A stretch of DNA of 22,314 nt from Cellvibrionaceae bacterium (GTDB lineage: Bacteria > Pseudomonadota > Gammaproteobacteria > Pseudomonadales > Cellvibrionaceae): positions 1-22,314 of the forward strand of contig JAGKXD010000068.1 in assembly GCA_021151525.1 (NCBI GenBank). The letters run 5' to 3'. How positions within the stretch are numbered: the stretch's first letter is position 1; each line of letters begins with the position of its first letter. A model generated the notes under the pieces. The model worked only from the letters and a program-made list of their open reading frames with translations, did not search any database and was not told where the DNA came from. The position numbers and the translations under genes were made by a program. This document shows, piece by piece, positions 7,761-16,271 of the stretch.

Positions 7761-8564
7761 TTATTTAAGAACTACAAAACCATACCGAGTAAATACTGCG
7801 TTCGCCTCATCAGTTTGCAGGAATGCCCAAAAAGCGTTTGCCTCAGCGCTAGCATTCTTGGTCAATGCGCCGGGATATTCAATAGGTGAATGACTAGCAG
7901 CAGGAAAAGTCGCAATCACTTTTATTTTTTTGCTCAGTTGCGCATCGGTTTTATACACAATACCCAAGCTACATTCGGCACGTTCAACAAAAGCCAATGC
8001 GGTACGCACGTCTTCAGTGCCCACAATGCGCGGAGAAATTTTATCCCACCAAGCATAATGAGTCAGCGATTGTTTAGCATACTTTCCAACAGGGACTGAT
8101 GCCGTATCGCCAGTACACAAACGACCGGTAAACGCGGTATTCAAATTAAAGGCAGGATCTAATAGCACTTGAGTTTCACTTGCAAGCGGTGCAATCAATA
8201 CCAAATCATTGCTTAACAATTTTTTGCGTGATTCATTTGCCAATAAACCGCGTTTAACCAAATAATCGGCCCAATCATTATCCGCAGAAATAAAAATATC
8301 TGCCGGAGCACCATTTTCAATTTGCTTTGCCAAAGTAGAAGAGCCAGCAAAGGATTTTTTGATGGTAATTTTGGGGTTGGCTTTTTGATAAGTTGCACTC
8401 AATTCCGTTAATGCATCCGTCAAACTTGCTGCAGCATAAAGTTTTATGTCATCTGCATGAACAACAGCACACAATAGACTTAGCGCAATAAAACCAATTA
8501 ACTGCGCGTAAATTTTGCACGCGCTTTTCGCACCAGAATTGCGCAACACCGATAATACTTGCAT
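7761..8564 (-). CDS. modA: Periplasmic molybdate-binding protein
   Basis: The substrate-binding protein of the ModABC importer. It has a signal peptide (about 35 residues, ending CAVVHA-DD), then the ModA opening LYAAASLTDALTEL, which supplies anion-binding Ser residues, and the family motifs KKSFAGSSTLAKQIENGAPADIFISAD and VGKYAKQSL. It is 267 residues from ATG at 8564. This start has AAAGGGG eight bases upstream, better than the in-frame ATG at 8582. Molybdate and tungstate binders of this family are hard to tell apart by sequence, so tungstate transport is possible. The gene is divergent from the porin gene, with a ModE-like operator between them. Confidence 0.93.
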   Translation of the reverse strand: MQVLSVLRNSGAKSACKIYAQLIGFIALSLLCAVVHADDIKLYAAASLTDALTELSATYQKANPKITIKKSFAGSSTLAKQIENGAPADIFISADNDWADYLVKRGLLANESRKKLLSNDLVLIAPLASETQVLLDPAFNLNTAFTGRLCTGDTASVPVGKYAKQSLTHYAWWDKISPRIVGTEDVRTALAFVERAECSLGIVYKTDAQLSKKIKVIATFPAASHSPIEYPGALTKNASAEANAFWAFLQTDEANAVFTRYGFVVLK

Positions 8565-8621
8565 CACTTTTGCCCCTTTCATCTCACCATTACAAAAAAT
8601 TTAATATTCAACAACCCCATG

Positions 8622-8645
8622 CTATGTATATGGTTGTATATATCG
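8622..8645. promoter_or_regulatory. Putative ModE operator between modA and the porin gene
   Basis: The site reads TGTAT-N7-TATAT (8625-8629 and 8637-8641), nine of ten matches to the ModE core TATAT-N7-TAYAT. The right arm ATATATCG is nearly the ideal outer half-site. The wider inverted repeat (8619-8630 with 8637-8648) matches at 9 of 12 positions. It lies 58 bases before the modA start and 61 bases before the porin start, so one site could serve both promoters. Confidence 0.65.
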
Positions 8646-8705
8646 AATAACAATGTCAACATCCGCCCCCGATATTTCAGTCAAATGACAATCGGAGGCA
8701 TAAGA

Positions 8706-10070
8706 ATGCGTCAACTAGCAAAACTTTCACCGTGGTTTTTAACTTTTTCAGTGATCACTGCCCCAGCATTTGCAGTGGATGCCACCACCGAATTACTCGC
8801 ACAAAAAGGTGTTATCAGTGCAGAAGAGTATGAAAAAATTAAAAAGGCGCAAAACTCGCAAGCAACAGTGGATATGAGTGATGGCTTAAAAATTATCAGT
8901 GGCGATAAAAATTTCAGCGCGCAAATTGGCACCATGTTGCAGTTGGATGCTGCAGGCTACGACAGTGACATTAAAGATACAGCTGGGCGCGACCTCGCCA
9001 ACGCTGGATCAGAATTTCGCCGTGTCCGCTTATCGCTCAATGGTACACTCTACAATAGCTGGGACTACAAAACCGAAATCGATTTCGCTAACGGTTCACA
9101 ATTAATTGATGGCTACGTGACCTATCGCGGCTTTAAAACTTCTACACCGATTCAACTCACCTTCGGCCATTTTAAAATTCCATTCAGTCAGGAATCTTTA
9201 GCAGCAGATAAAGGTTTGACCTTTATGGAGCGCTCATTACCCAATGCATTTTTAAATGCTCGCGCACCGGGCGCAATGGTTTCTGCTGGCAGCGATAATT
9301 GGAGCAGCGCATTTATGCTCTACGGCGAACAAATTTCTGCAGCAGCAAGTGCGGTAAGTGATGAAGGCGGCGGAGCGGCTTGGCGTACAACGTGGGCGCC
9401 ATTCATCGGCCCCGGCGCAACATTTCATTTAGGCGCTTCGTTAGCAGTAAGAGAGCCGAGTCAAAACAATACTGCGTCCACTACTACGCCTATTGTGTAC
9501 AGCGACACTGTACGCTTTCGCAGCAAACCCGAATCCAACATTATTGAAACGCGCTTAGTGGATACCGGCAATATCGCCAACGCTCAACGAACAGATTTAT
9601 GGGGGCTGGAATTGGGCGGCAGTTTAAAAACGCTCGGTTTTAACGCGGAATATATTGATACCACTGTTCATCGCAGAAACAATTTGGATGATTTGCATTT
9701 CAGTGGATGGTTTGCGCAAACCAGTTGGAGCATAACTGGCGAACAGCGTACTTATAAAGGTGACAAAGGTTTATTTGATGGAATTAAGCCAAACAAAAGC
9801 ATTGAGCAAGGTGGTTTCGGTGCATGGGAATTAGCGCTGCGTTTATCCGAAATTAATTTGACCGATGGCGATTTGGTTTTGCGCAATAAAGGTCTCTTAC
9901 CCGAAATCAACGGTGGAAGAGAGCGTAACTTAACGCTAGCTCTTAACACTTATCTCAATCAATATTTTCGTGCGAGCGTGAACTACGTTCATGTGTTGGA
10001 TATTGATGGTGGAAGCTTTGCAGGCAAGGATTTGAATGCGGTGCAATTGAGACTGCAAATAGCCTATTAA
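8706..10070 (+). CDS. OprO/OprP-type (phosphate-selective family) outer-membrane porin
   Basis: A 454-residue outer-membrane porin of the PF07396 family. It has a signal peptide (about 1-22, ending AFA-VD), a short periplasmic helical stretch (ELLAQKGVISAEEYEKIKKAQ), then the barrel with typical segments such as SEFRRVRLSLNG, WDYKTEIDFA and LTFGHFKIPFSQE, and a C-terminal aromatic residue (IAY). OprP and OprO carry phosphate and pyrophosphate in Pseudomonas. Here the gene is divergent from modA and shares a ModE-like operator, so molybdate or tungstate is a reasonable guess at its substrate. ATG at 8706 has GGAGG seven bases upstream; the frame is open back to 8559, but that part would overlap modA and precede the signal peptide. 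The stop codon lies inside a strong hairpin. Confidence 0.9.
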   Translation: MRQLAKLSPWFLTFSVITAPAFAVDATTELLAQKGVISAEEYEKIKKAQNSQATVDMSDGLKIISGDKNFSAQIGTMLQLDAAGYDSDIKDTAGRDLANAGSEFRRVRLSLNGTLYNSWDYKTEIDFANGSQLIDGYVTYRGFKTSTPIQLTFGHFKIPFSQESLAADKGLTFMERSLPNAFLNARAPGAMVSAGSDNWSSAFMLYGEQISAAASAVSDEGGGAAWRTTWAPFIGPGATFHLGASLAVREPSQNNTASTTTPIVYSDTVRFRSKPESNIIETRLVDTGNIANAQRTDLWGLELGGSLKTLGFNAEYIDTTVHRRNNLDDLHFSGWFAQTSWSITGEQRTYKGDKGLFDGIKPNKSIEQGGFGAWELALRLSEINLTDGDLVLRNKGLLPEINGGRERNLTLALNTYLNQYFRASVNYVHVLDIDGGSFAGKDLNAVQLRLQIAY

Positions 10071-10088
10071 CAAATAGGCTATTTGCAG
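10053..10088. terminator. 16-bp perfect hairpin between convergent porin and chemoreceptor genes
   Basis: CTGCAAATAGCCTATT and AATAGGCTATTTGCAG pair perfectly around the loop AACA. The left arm includes the last porin codons and the stop codon starts at its end. There is no T-run on either side, so simple intrinsic termination is doubtful; it may act as a bidirectional barrier or protect the 3' ends of the transcripts. Confidence 0.6.
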
Positions 10089-10095
10089 CAGTTGA

Positions 10096-11742
10096 CTAAG
10101 CCAATTTGAAGCGCGAAACCTTTTCCTGCAAGGAAACACCCAACTGTTCAAGTTGGGTGCTGATTGAGGAGAGGCGATCCGTTCCTTGCGCTGAATGTTC
10201 TGCAGCAAGATTCAACTCCTCGATCCGTCTATTAACATCAGATGTTACTGAGGTTTGCTGTTCAGCAGCCGTTGCAATTTGGAAGTTCATTTGCTGAATG
10301 GATTCAATCGCCTTGGCAATGCCGGAAGCAGATTCTCCCGCATGTTTTACATCACCCACGGTTGAATCTGTAACCACTTTGCACGAATCCATGATGGTCA
10401 CCACTTCGCCCGATATTCGCTGCAAGTCGGCAATTAAGCCCTCAATTTCTTGCGTGGCTTCTTGCGTGTTGCGAGCAAGACTGCGCACTTCATCGGCCAC
10501 AACGGCAAACCCCCGCCCCGCCTCTCCGGCGCGTGCAGCCTCAATGGCCGCATTTAACGCCAGTAAATTGGTTTGATCGGCAACTGATTTAATCACATCC
10601 AACACCTTGCCAATTGCATCACTCCCTTGTTTTAAGCGGCTCATAGCCTCGCTTGAGCGATTCACCTCTTGAGAAAGACGTGAAATTTGATCGGCAGCCT
10701 TAGTAGACAATTGATTACTGGTATCGGCTTGCGAAACAACTCCGCGAGTCGCAACAGCAGCATCCTCGCACAACTTCGCTACGGAGGTCGCCGTCAGTGT
10801 CATTTGATGCATAGCAGCCGCGATTTGCTCAATATCCAACTTTTCGCCCGACACCTGTTTCATAGAGGTTTCAGCTTGAGTATTCAATTGATTGGCAACC
10901 ACGGCTATGTCGTCGGAAGAGGTCTTCATTGAAAGAATTAATCCTTTCAAATTGTGCTGCATCTCAGTGATTGATTTCATCACTCCGTTAGAGGCCGAAT
11001 CAGTTGCCCTCGCTAAGTTTCCACTGGCAATACTTTTTGCAAAAGCAGATAAATCATGAGGCTCTGCGCCAAGCTGACTCAAAATAAACTTGGTTAAATA
11101 AATTACCGTTGCAACTTCAACAGCAAGAACCAATATAAAAATCACCACTAAATAGGATAAGGATGACGAGTGTTCCTCAATAGCCACTTTAAGTTCTTTA
11201 TTAGACGCCGACTTCGCGTACACACTGTAGTCTGTTGCTGCCTGCGTGAGTCGCTCTAACAATGGAATACAGTCGCGCACAAGCATTTCTATAGCGGTTT
11301 GATTGTCACCATTAACCGCCAAGGCAACAATTTTGGATGCAATAGGATTATATTTTTCTTCAACAAGTACCAATTCTCTAAGCAACCTTTTTTCCTCAGA
11401 GGTCACATCAGAATCGGTATTAACTCGCTGGTTTAACAATTTTGCTAGATCATCAATTTTTTGCGCTGAACTGCCAGCAATTTGAGCATACTTATCTTTG
11501 TCCGCAGAACTCTGCACCAACAGCAAATTTCGCGCAGCAATTGCACGGCTTGAGGCCGCCAAACGAACATCTTCCGCAAGGTTACTTCGCTCAGATATAC
11601 CATGTGCCAAACTTTCTACGTGATCGTTAGCTCGGTTGAGAAAGTGAAAGGAAATAGCTGAAATGATCACAACAAGCGCTGTTACTAAACCAAATCCTAT
11701 AAAAAGTGATTGCTTCAAAGAAAATTTCATATGCCAGACCAT
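10096..11742 (-). CDS. Methyl-accepting chemotaxis protein
   Basis: A 548-residue chemoreceptor. The first membrane segment is about residues 11-35. A roughly 160-residue periplasmic part is predicted helical and resembles the four-helix-bundle (4HB_MCP) sensor. The second membrane segment is about 195-221 and is followed by a HAMP region. The cytoplasmic signalling domain has the conserved hairpin tip around DQTNLLALNAAIEAARAGE (389-407) and GRGFAVVADEVRSLA (409-423), which binds CheA and CheW. The ligand is unknown. It lies next to the molybdate/porin module but converges on it, so a shared role is not shown. ATG at 11742 and ATG at 11730 are both possible; neither has a good ribosome binding site. 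No CheB/CheR-binding pentapeptide is seen at the C-terminus. Confidence 0.93.
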   Translation of the reverse strand: MVWHMKFSLKQSLFIGFGLVTALVVIISAISFHFLNRANDHVESLAHGISERSNLAEDVRLAASSRAIAARNLLLVQSSADKDKYAQIAGSSAQKIDDLAKLLNQRVNTDSDVTSEEKRLLRELVLVEEKYNPIASKIVALAVNGDNQTAIEMLVRDCIPLLERLTQAATDYSVYAKSASNKELKVAIEEHSSSLSYLVVIFILVLAVEVATVIYLTKFILSQLGAEPHDLSAFAKSIASGNLARATDSASNGVMKSITEMQHNLKGLILSMKTSSDDIAVVANQLNTQAETSMKQVSGEKLDIEQIAAAMHQMTLTATSVAKLCEDAAVATRGVVSQADTSNQLSTKAADQISRLSQEVNRSSEAMSRLKQGSDAIGKVLDVIKSVADQTNLLALNAAIEAARAGEAGRGFAVVADEVRSLARNTQEATQEIEGLIADLQRISGEVVTIMDSCKVVTDSTVGDVKHAGESASGIAKAIESIQQMNFQIATAAEQQTSVTSDVNRRIEELNLAAEHSAQGTDRLSSISTQLEQLGVSLQEKVSRFKLA

Positions 11743-11820
11743 TCAAATGAATAACTCATGCTGAGTATAGGCACTGGTTTAAAAATGTGCAGTTAGATGA
11801 CCAAGAATACTAAGAACTTA

Positions 11821-12675
11821 TTATTCAGCATTGAGCGCCCATTCATACAAAAAGTTCTTTTTAAGACCCGTGATTTTGGCACCTATAACCGCAGCCTGCT
11901 TTACTGGCAGCTCCTCCAACAAAATACGCATAACTCGCTCTTGTTCTGCAGATATCTCTACATTTTCAGCCTTGGTTGCACCGTGCACGAGCAGAACAAT
12001 TTCACCACGCTGTTGGTTGCTATCTGCGGCAACCCAATCAACCATTGCAGCAAGCTTATCGCCTTTAATGGTTTCAAATGTTTTGGTGACTTCACGCGCG
12101 ATAACCACTTCGCGCTCAGCACCAAATACGCTCAACATATCTTGTAATGTTTCCAAAATGCGATGTGGCGCTTCGTAAAAAATCAGTGTACGAGTATCGC
12201 CCACTAAAGCGTCAAGCTGGGTGGTACGCGCAACTTGTTTTGCCGGCAAAAAGCCTTCAAAGGCAAAACGGTCTGACGGCAAACCAGCAGCACTCAAGGC
12301 TGCAATCATTGCACAAGCACCGGGAATGGGGACAATGCGAATAGCCTGCTCGCGTGCTTTACGCACTAAGCGGTAACCCGGGTCTGACACCAGCGGAGTT
12401 CCCGCATCTGAAATCAAAGCGACATCTTCGCCAGCCAATAATCGTGCAATCAGTTGCTCGGTGCGATGTTCATCGCTGTGATCGTGATACGCGACTGCAG
12501 GTGTTTTTATGTCAAAATGAGCCAATAAACGCGCACTGTGACGAGTATCTTCTGCAGCAATCACGGCTACCGTTTGTAGAGTCTGTATGGCTCGCGGTAC
12601 CATGTCGTCCAGATTACCAATGGGTGTGGCCACTACATAAAGTGTACCGCTCGATGTTGCTGTCATTGTGCTCAT
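11821..12675 (-). CDS. rsmI: 16S rRNA (cytidine-1402-2'-O)-methyltransferase
   Basis: The enzyme that 2'-O-methylates C1402 in the 16S rRNA decoding centre, using S-adenosylmethionine. It belongs to the tetrapyrrole-methylase fold: LYVVATPIGNLDDM near the N-terminus, AAEDTRHSARLL, ISDAGTPLVSDPGY and PIPGACAMIAALSAAGLP are all characteristic. About 284 residues, the same as E. coli RsmI (286). The start is uncertain: ATG at 12675 is adopted, but ATG at 12666 has GGGG nine bases upstream, and the frame is also open to a TTG at 12681. It is divergent from lpoA, the arrangement conserved in gammaproteobacteria. Confidence 0.95.
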   Translation of the reverse strand: MSTMTATSSGTLYVVATPIGNLDDMVPRAIQTLQTVAVIAAEDTRHSARLLAHFDIKTPAVAYHDHSDEHRTEQLIARLLAGEDVALISDAGTPLVSDPGYRLVRKAREQAIRIVPIPGACAMIAALSAAGLPSDRFAFEGFLPAKQVARTTQLDALVGDTRTLIFYEAPHRILETLQDMLSVFGAEREVVIAREVTKTFETIKGDKLAAMVDWVAADSNQQRGEIVLLVHGATKAENVEISAEQERVMRILLEELPVKQAAVIGAKITGLKKNFLYEWALNAE

Positions 12676-12747
12676 CCCCAAGTGCTCAAAAAGTTATCGA
12701 AAGGCAGTTTTGCCGAATATTTAGTCGTGCGTCAGGAGTTGTAACCC

Positions 12748-14646
12748 ATGCTAAACCGACCAACACACTGTGTTTTCATTTCGCTGCTTGCTTTTACGCT
12801 GTGCAGTTGTGGTGGTGATGCACGGGTAAAACCGCAAGAGCCTGCGCCTGTGGTAAAAAGTGATGCCCAACCTGCAACCAAATCGGGTGCGGCAATAAAA
12901 GATCCAAAAGAATTAATTGCACTCGCCCAACAAAAAAAATCACCTGAACGCGATGCTTTTTTACTACAAGCTGCAGAAATGTATCTCACTCAAAATAAAG
13001 TAGATAAAGCGCGCAATCTCATTGGAGAAATTAATGCGGCGCAGCTAGCCGAACAATATCTTGTTACATTCAGCCAAGTATCTGCTGCGCTTGCGCTAAA
13101 AGATGGCGATATTGAGCGCGCCCGCCGCATTTTAACCAACCCTCGCGTAGAACAACAGTTAAAAGCCCTAGAGCCGGCACAAGAAGCTGAATTGCGTGAG
13201 TTGCGCGCACAAACTTTTGAACGTAATGGGCAGCTGGAAGAGAGTATTGCAGAGCGCATAAATGCATCGGCTGTACTAACGGATAGTCAAAAAATAAATA
13301 GCAATCAGGATGCACTCTGGCAAACACTCATGATCTTGCCCTTGAGCGAATTGCAGGCCAACGCCCTTAAAGGCAGCGGCGGAATTACCCAAGGTTGGTA
13401 TAGCTTGGCCGCGCTCAGTAAAAATAATACGCAAGACATAAGCGCACAACTCGCCACACTTGCTCAGTGGCAAAAGCAATGGAAAACACATCCCGCTGCA
13501 AACAATCTGCCCAAAGATTTACGCGCACTGCAATCTATTAACAATCAACAACCGCGGAAAATAGCCTTACTTTTACCCTTGCAGGGGCGCCTAGCGGTAG
13601 CCGGTGAGGCGGTAAGCGATGGCTTTTTCGCTGCTTATTATCAGCACCTAAACAATAATAATTTGCCCAGCGTGCGCACTTATGATTCCAGCAAAGATGC
13701 TGCTGCCGCGTATCAACAAGCGGTAAATGACGGTGCAGATTTTATTATCGGCCCAATTGATAAAGAGAATGTTAATACGATTAGCAAGCTGCCTGCATTG
13801 CGCGTCCCGCTACTCAGCCTTAATTATCCCGATCAGCAACCCTCACAACCTTTAGCAAATTTTTATCAATTTGGTTTAGCCGTTGAAGATGAAGCGCGCC
13901 AAGTTGCTCGCCAGGGAATTCAGGACGGTTACAAGCGCGCCTTAATTGTTTCAACGGCGCAAGAAGTGAGTGAACGCAGCGCGCAAGCATTTGCCGCTGA
14001 ATGGCAAAAGCTTGGCGGCACACTGATTGGAAAAAATACCTTTGCATCGCAAGATAAATTTTCTGAAAGCTTTCGTCACCTGATGCTCTTAGATGAAAGC
14101 CAAGCGCGCGCAACCTTATTGCAGCAACAATTGGGAACCAAATTTGAATTTACACCGCGCCGCCGTGCCGATGTGAATATGATTTTTATGCCGGTAACAC
14201 CTGATCAAGGTCGTCAAATAAAACCTACTTTAGTTTTCCAATACGCCAATAGCATTCCTGTTTACGCGACGAGCAGCGTTTATTCCGGCGATGCAGATGC
14301 CATTAAAAATGAAGATTTAAATGGCGTTCTGTTTAACACCTTACCGTGGGTGTTTGACAACAATAATCCCGCCAAACAAGCTATTGCACAAACCACAAAA
14401 TCCGCTGCGGTTTATGGACGCCTACACGCATTAGGTGCAGATGCGTTTCATCTCTACTCGCGCATCCCCCAATTAAAACAAGCTCCAGACATGAAGCTTT
14501 ATGGCGCCACCGGCTCACTGCAACTTATGCCTGACGGACGGATTGAGCGTGAACAAATGTGGGCGCATTTTAATAATGGCTTAGCCGAACCACTTGCCAC
14601 GGTTGTCGATAATCAAAACGCTAACAATCAGGACACCAACGAATAA
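12748..14646 (+). CDS. lpoA: Penicillin-binding protein activator LpoA (outer-membrane lipoprotein)
   Basis: A 632-residue lipoprotein that spans from the outer membrane to activate the peptidoglycan synthase PBP1A. The signal peptide ends in the lipobox LCSC, with lipidated Cys21. Residues about 40-245 are Ala/Gln-rich helices of the TPR-like N-terminal domain. From about residue 265 (RKIALLLPLQGRLAVAGEAV) to near 610 it has the periplasmic-binding-protein fold typical of the LpoA C-terminal domain. Length is close to E. coli LpoA (678). The ATG has CAGGAG nine bases upstream. It is the first gene of lpoA-yraN-diaA-dolP; yraN begins one base after its stop codon. Confidence 0.92.
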   Translation: MLNRPTHCVFISLLAFTLCSCGGDARVKPQEPAPVVKSDAQPATKSGAAIKDPKELIALAQQKKSPERDAFLLQAAEMYLTQNKVDKARNLIGEINAAQLAEQYLVTFSQVSAALALKDGDIERARRILTNPRVEQQLKALEPAQEAELRELRAQTFERNGQLEESIAERINASAVLTDSQKINSNQDALWQTLMILPLSELQANALKGSGGITQGWYSLAALSKNNTQDISAQLATLAQWQKQWKTHPAANNLPKDLRALQSINNQQPRKIALLLPLQGRLAVAGEAVSDGFFAAYYQHLNNNNLPSVRTYDSSKDAAAAYQQAVNDGADFIIGPIDKENVNTISKLPALRVPLLSLNYPDQQPSQPLANFYQFGLAVEDEARQVARQGIQDGYKRALIVSTAQEVSERSAQAFAAEWQKLGGTLIGKNTFASQDKFSESFRHLMLLDESQARATLLQQQLGTKFEFTPRRRADVNMIFMPVTPDQGRQIKPTLVFQYANSIPVYATSSVYSGDADAIKNEDLNGVLFNTLPWVFDNNNPAKQAIAQTTKSAAVYGRLHALGADAFHLYSRIPQLKQAPDMKLYGATGSLQLMPDGRIEREQMWAHFNNGLAEPLATVVDNQNANNQDTNE

Positions 14647-14647
14647 G

Positions 14648-15013
14648 ATGTTTTTTAAAACATCTCCCGAACAAACCTCAGGCGCACAGGCAGAAGCTCG
14701 TGCAGAAGCCTTTTTGGCAAAACAAGGCTTGGTAAAACGCGCACAAAATTACCGCTGCAAACTGGGTGAGATTGATCTCATAATGCAACACCAAGATACC
14801 TTGGTTTTTGTTGAGGTTCGTTTGCGCACACACCAAGCATTTGCCAATGCTGCTGAAAGCGTTACTATTCGCAAGCAGCAAAAAATTATTAAAACCGCAC
14901 AATATTATTTGCAACAATATCAACTTACGGATAAAGCCAACTGTCGCTTTGATGTCATAGCTTTCAGCGACAATGGCGAACCAGAGTGGATTAAAGATGC
15001 ATTCTCGGCCTAA
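14648..15013 (+). CDS. yraN: YraN family (UPF0102) endonuclease-fold protein
   Basis: A 121-residue protein of the UPF0102 family, whose function is not established. The conserved core GEIDLIMQHQDTLVFVEVR has the spaced acidic residues of a restriction-endonuclease-like fold, although the usual E-V-K is E-V-R here. The N-terminal SGAQAEARAEAFLAKQG is also characteristic. ATG at 14648 follows the lpoA stop by one base, so it is probably translationally coupled; the upstream in-frame ATG at 14594 lies inside lpoA and would add residues unlike the family. In E. coli and Pseudomonas the gene is also next to lpoA. Confidence 0.9.
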   Translation: MFFKTSPEQTSGAQAEARAEAFLAKQGLVKRAQNYRCKLGEIDLIMQHQDTLVFVEVRLRTHQAFANAAESVTIRKQQKIIKTAQYYLQQYQLTDKANCRFDVIAFSDNGEPEWIKDAFSA

Positions 15014-15040
15014 CGAATTTTAGCTATTTGAATATAAATT

Positions 15041-15616
15041 ATGGATCAACGAGTCATTACACTCTTTCACGAAAGTATCGAAGCCAAGATGCAAGCGGGC
15101 GAGCAACTCGCGCCACTCATCGCACACGCGAGCCACTGTATTGTAGAAGCACTGCTCAATGAGAAAAAAGTACTGACCTGCGGCAACGGTATTTCTGCTG
15201 CACACGCGCACATTTTTACTGCCAACCTTATGAATAGTTTGGAACAAGAGCGTCCCAGCTTACCGGCAATCAGCTTGGGTACAGATATCATCAGTAATGC
15301 TGACAACTCGAATACGAATGATATCTACGCAAAGCAAATTCGCACCTTGGGAAATCAGGGCGATGTGTTGTTACTGGTAACCACCACAGGCACTGCAAGC
15401 AATTTATTGCAGGCGATTAGCGCAGCCCATGATAAACACATGCAGGTTATTGCACTAACGGGTCGCGATGGTGGCGACGTAGCGGCATTATTGGATGCAC
15501 AAGATATTGAACTTCGCGTGCCAGTGACGGCCAAACATCGTATTCATGAAGTACACTTACTCACACTCTTCTGCGTGTGTGATTTGATAGATCAACAACT
15601 GTTTGGTGGATTTTGA
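15041..15616 (+). CDS. diaA: DnaA initiator-associating protein DiaA (SIS domain)
   Basis: A 191-residue SIS-domain protein. DiaA forms tetramers that bind DnaA and promote its assembly at oriC for timely replication. The family pattern is clear: VLTCGNGISAAHA in the sugar-isomerase fold, ERPSLPAISL, DVLLLVTTTGTASNLLQAI and a C-terminal CDLIDQQLF. Length matches E. coli DiaA (196). The related GmhA (sedoheptulose-7-phosphate isomerase) has the same fold, but the gene order yraN-diaA-dolP favours DiaA. The ribosome binding site is weak. Its stop is two bases before the dolP start. Confidence 0.92.
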   Translation: MDQRVITLFHESIEAKMQAGEQLAPLIAHASHCIVEALLNEKKVLTCGNGISAAHAHIFTANLMNSLEQERPSLPAISLGTDIISNADNSNTNDIYAKQIRTLGNQGDVLLLVTTTGTASNLLQAISAAHDKHMQVIALTGRDGGDVAALLDAQDIELRVPVTAKHRIHEVHLLTLFCVCDLIDQQLFGGF

Positions 15617-15618
15617 AT

Positions 15619-16203
15619 ATGAAAACCTATAGTCGCCTTAGTGTATTAAGTCTTGCCTTATGTGCCAGTTTATTAGCGACCGGTTGCGCTGAAGTTATTA
15701 ATGCAACCACTAGCAAGCCCATTGAAATGAAAGCCAATGAGCGCACCATGGGCGCAAAGCTTAACGACAATGAAATTGAAACTGCTGCCAAAGTGAATAT
15801 AAAGAAGGCTGACCCGCAGCTTGAACATGCGCATGTCAATATTGATAGCTTTAACGGCATAGTGTTACTCACCGGCCAAGTGCCCAGTGACGATTTGCGC
15901 AATCTGGTTGCCGATACCGTTTATAAACTCAACCCTGTGCGTGAAATTCACAATGAGTTAGTTGTTGGCGACCCCACTGGTTTTACCGCGCGCAGCCAAG
16001 ACGCATGGATTAGCACCAAGATCAAAGCGCAATTATTAGCGGATAGCGAAACTGAAAGTCGTCGTGTGCATTTCGTTACCGAAAACCAAGCCGTGTTTTT
16101 AATGGGGATAGTGACACACGCTGAGGCAGATCGCATCGTCAATATGGTAAGCCACACCGCAGATGTACAAAAAGTCGTTAAAGTTTTTGAGTATGTCGAC
16201 TAA
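15619..16203 (+). CDS. dolP: Dual BON-domain outer-membrane lipoprotein DolP
   Basis: A 194-residue lipoprotein (formerly YraP) with a lipobox LATGC (lipidated Cys23 counting from ATG at 15619) and two BON domains, about residues 50-115 and 125-194. In E. coli DolP binds anionic phospholipid at the outer membrane and supports envelope integrity and BAM function. A TTG at 15613 is in frame, but it overlaps the diaA stop; ATG at 15619 has GGTGGA upstream and gives a standard signal peptide. It is the last gene of the conserved block; 68 bases separate it from lemA. Confidence 0.92.
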   Translation: MKTYSRLSVLSLALCASLLATGCAEVINATTSKPIEMKANERTMGAKLNDNEIETAAKVNIKKADPQLEHAHVNIDSFNGIVLLTGQVPSDDLRNLVADTVYKLNPVREIHNELVVGDPTGFTARSQDAWISTKIKAQLLADSETESRRVHFVTENQAVFLMGIVTHAEADRIVNMVSHTADVQKVVKVFEYVD

Positions 16204-16271
16204 TACAAACATTGAAGTCTCGGAATTAAGTAAAGAAGCTCGCTCCTAAAACATACACACAGGAAACCATC

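Noticed and set aside
8559..8705. N-terminal extension of the porin frame
   Set aside because: It overlaps the modA start and covers the ModE-like operator; ATG at 8706 has an ideal ribosome binding site and is followed at once by a signal peptide.
11797..12178. Two overlapping frames of about 115 codons on the plus strand antisense to rsmI
   Set aside because: RsmI motifs on the minus strand explain this region; the products are compositionally random.
12354..12818. 154-codon open frame on the plus strand antisense to rsmI and running into lpoA
   Set aside because: It is a shadow of two well-supported genes and resembles no protein family.
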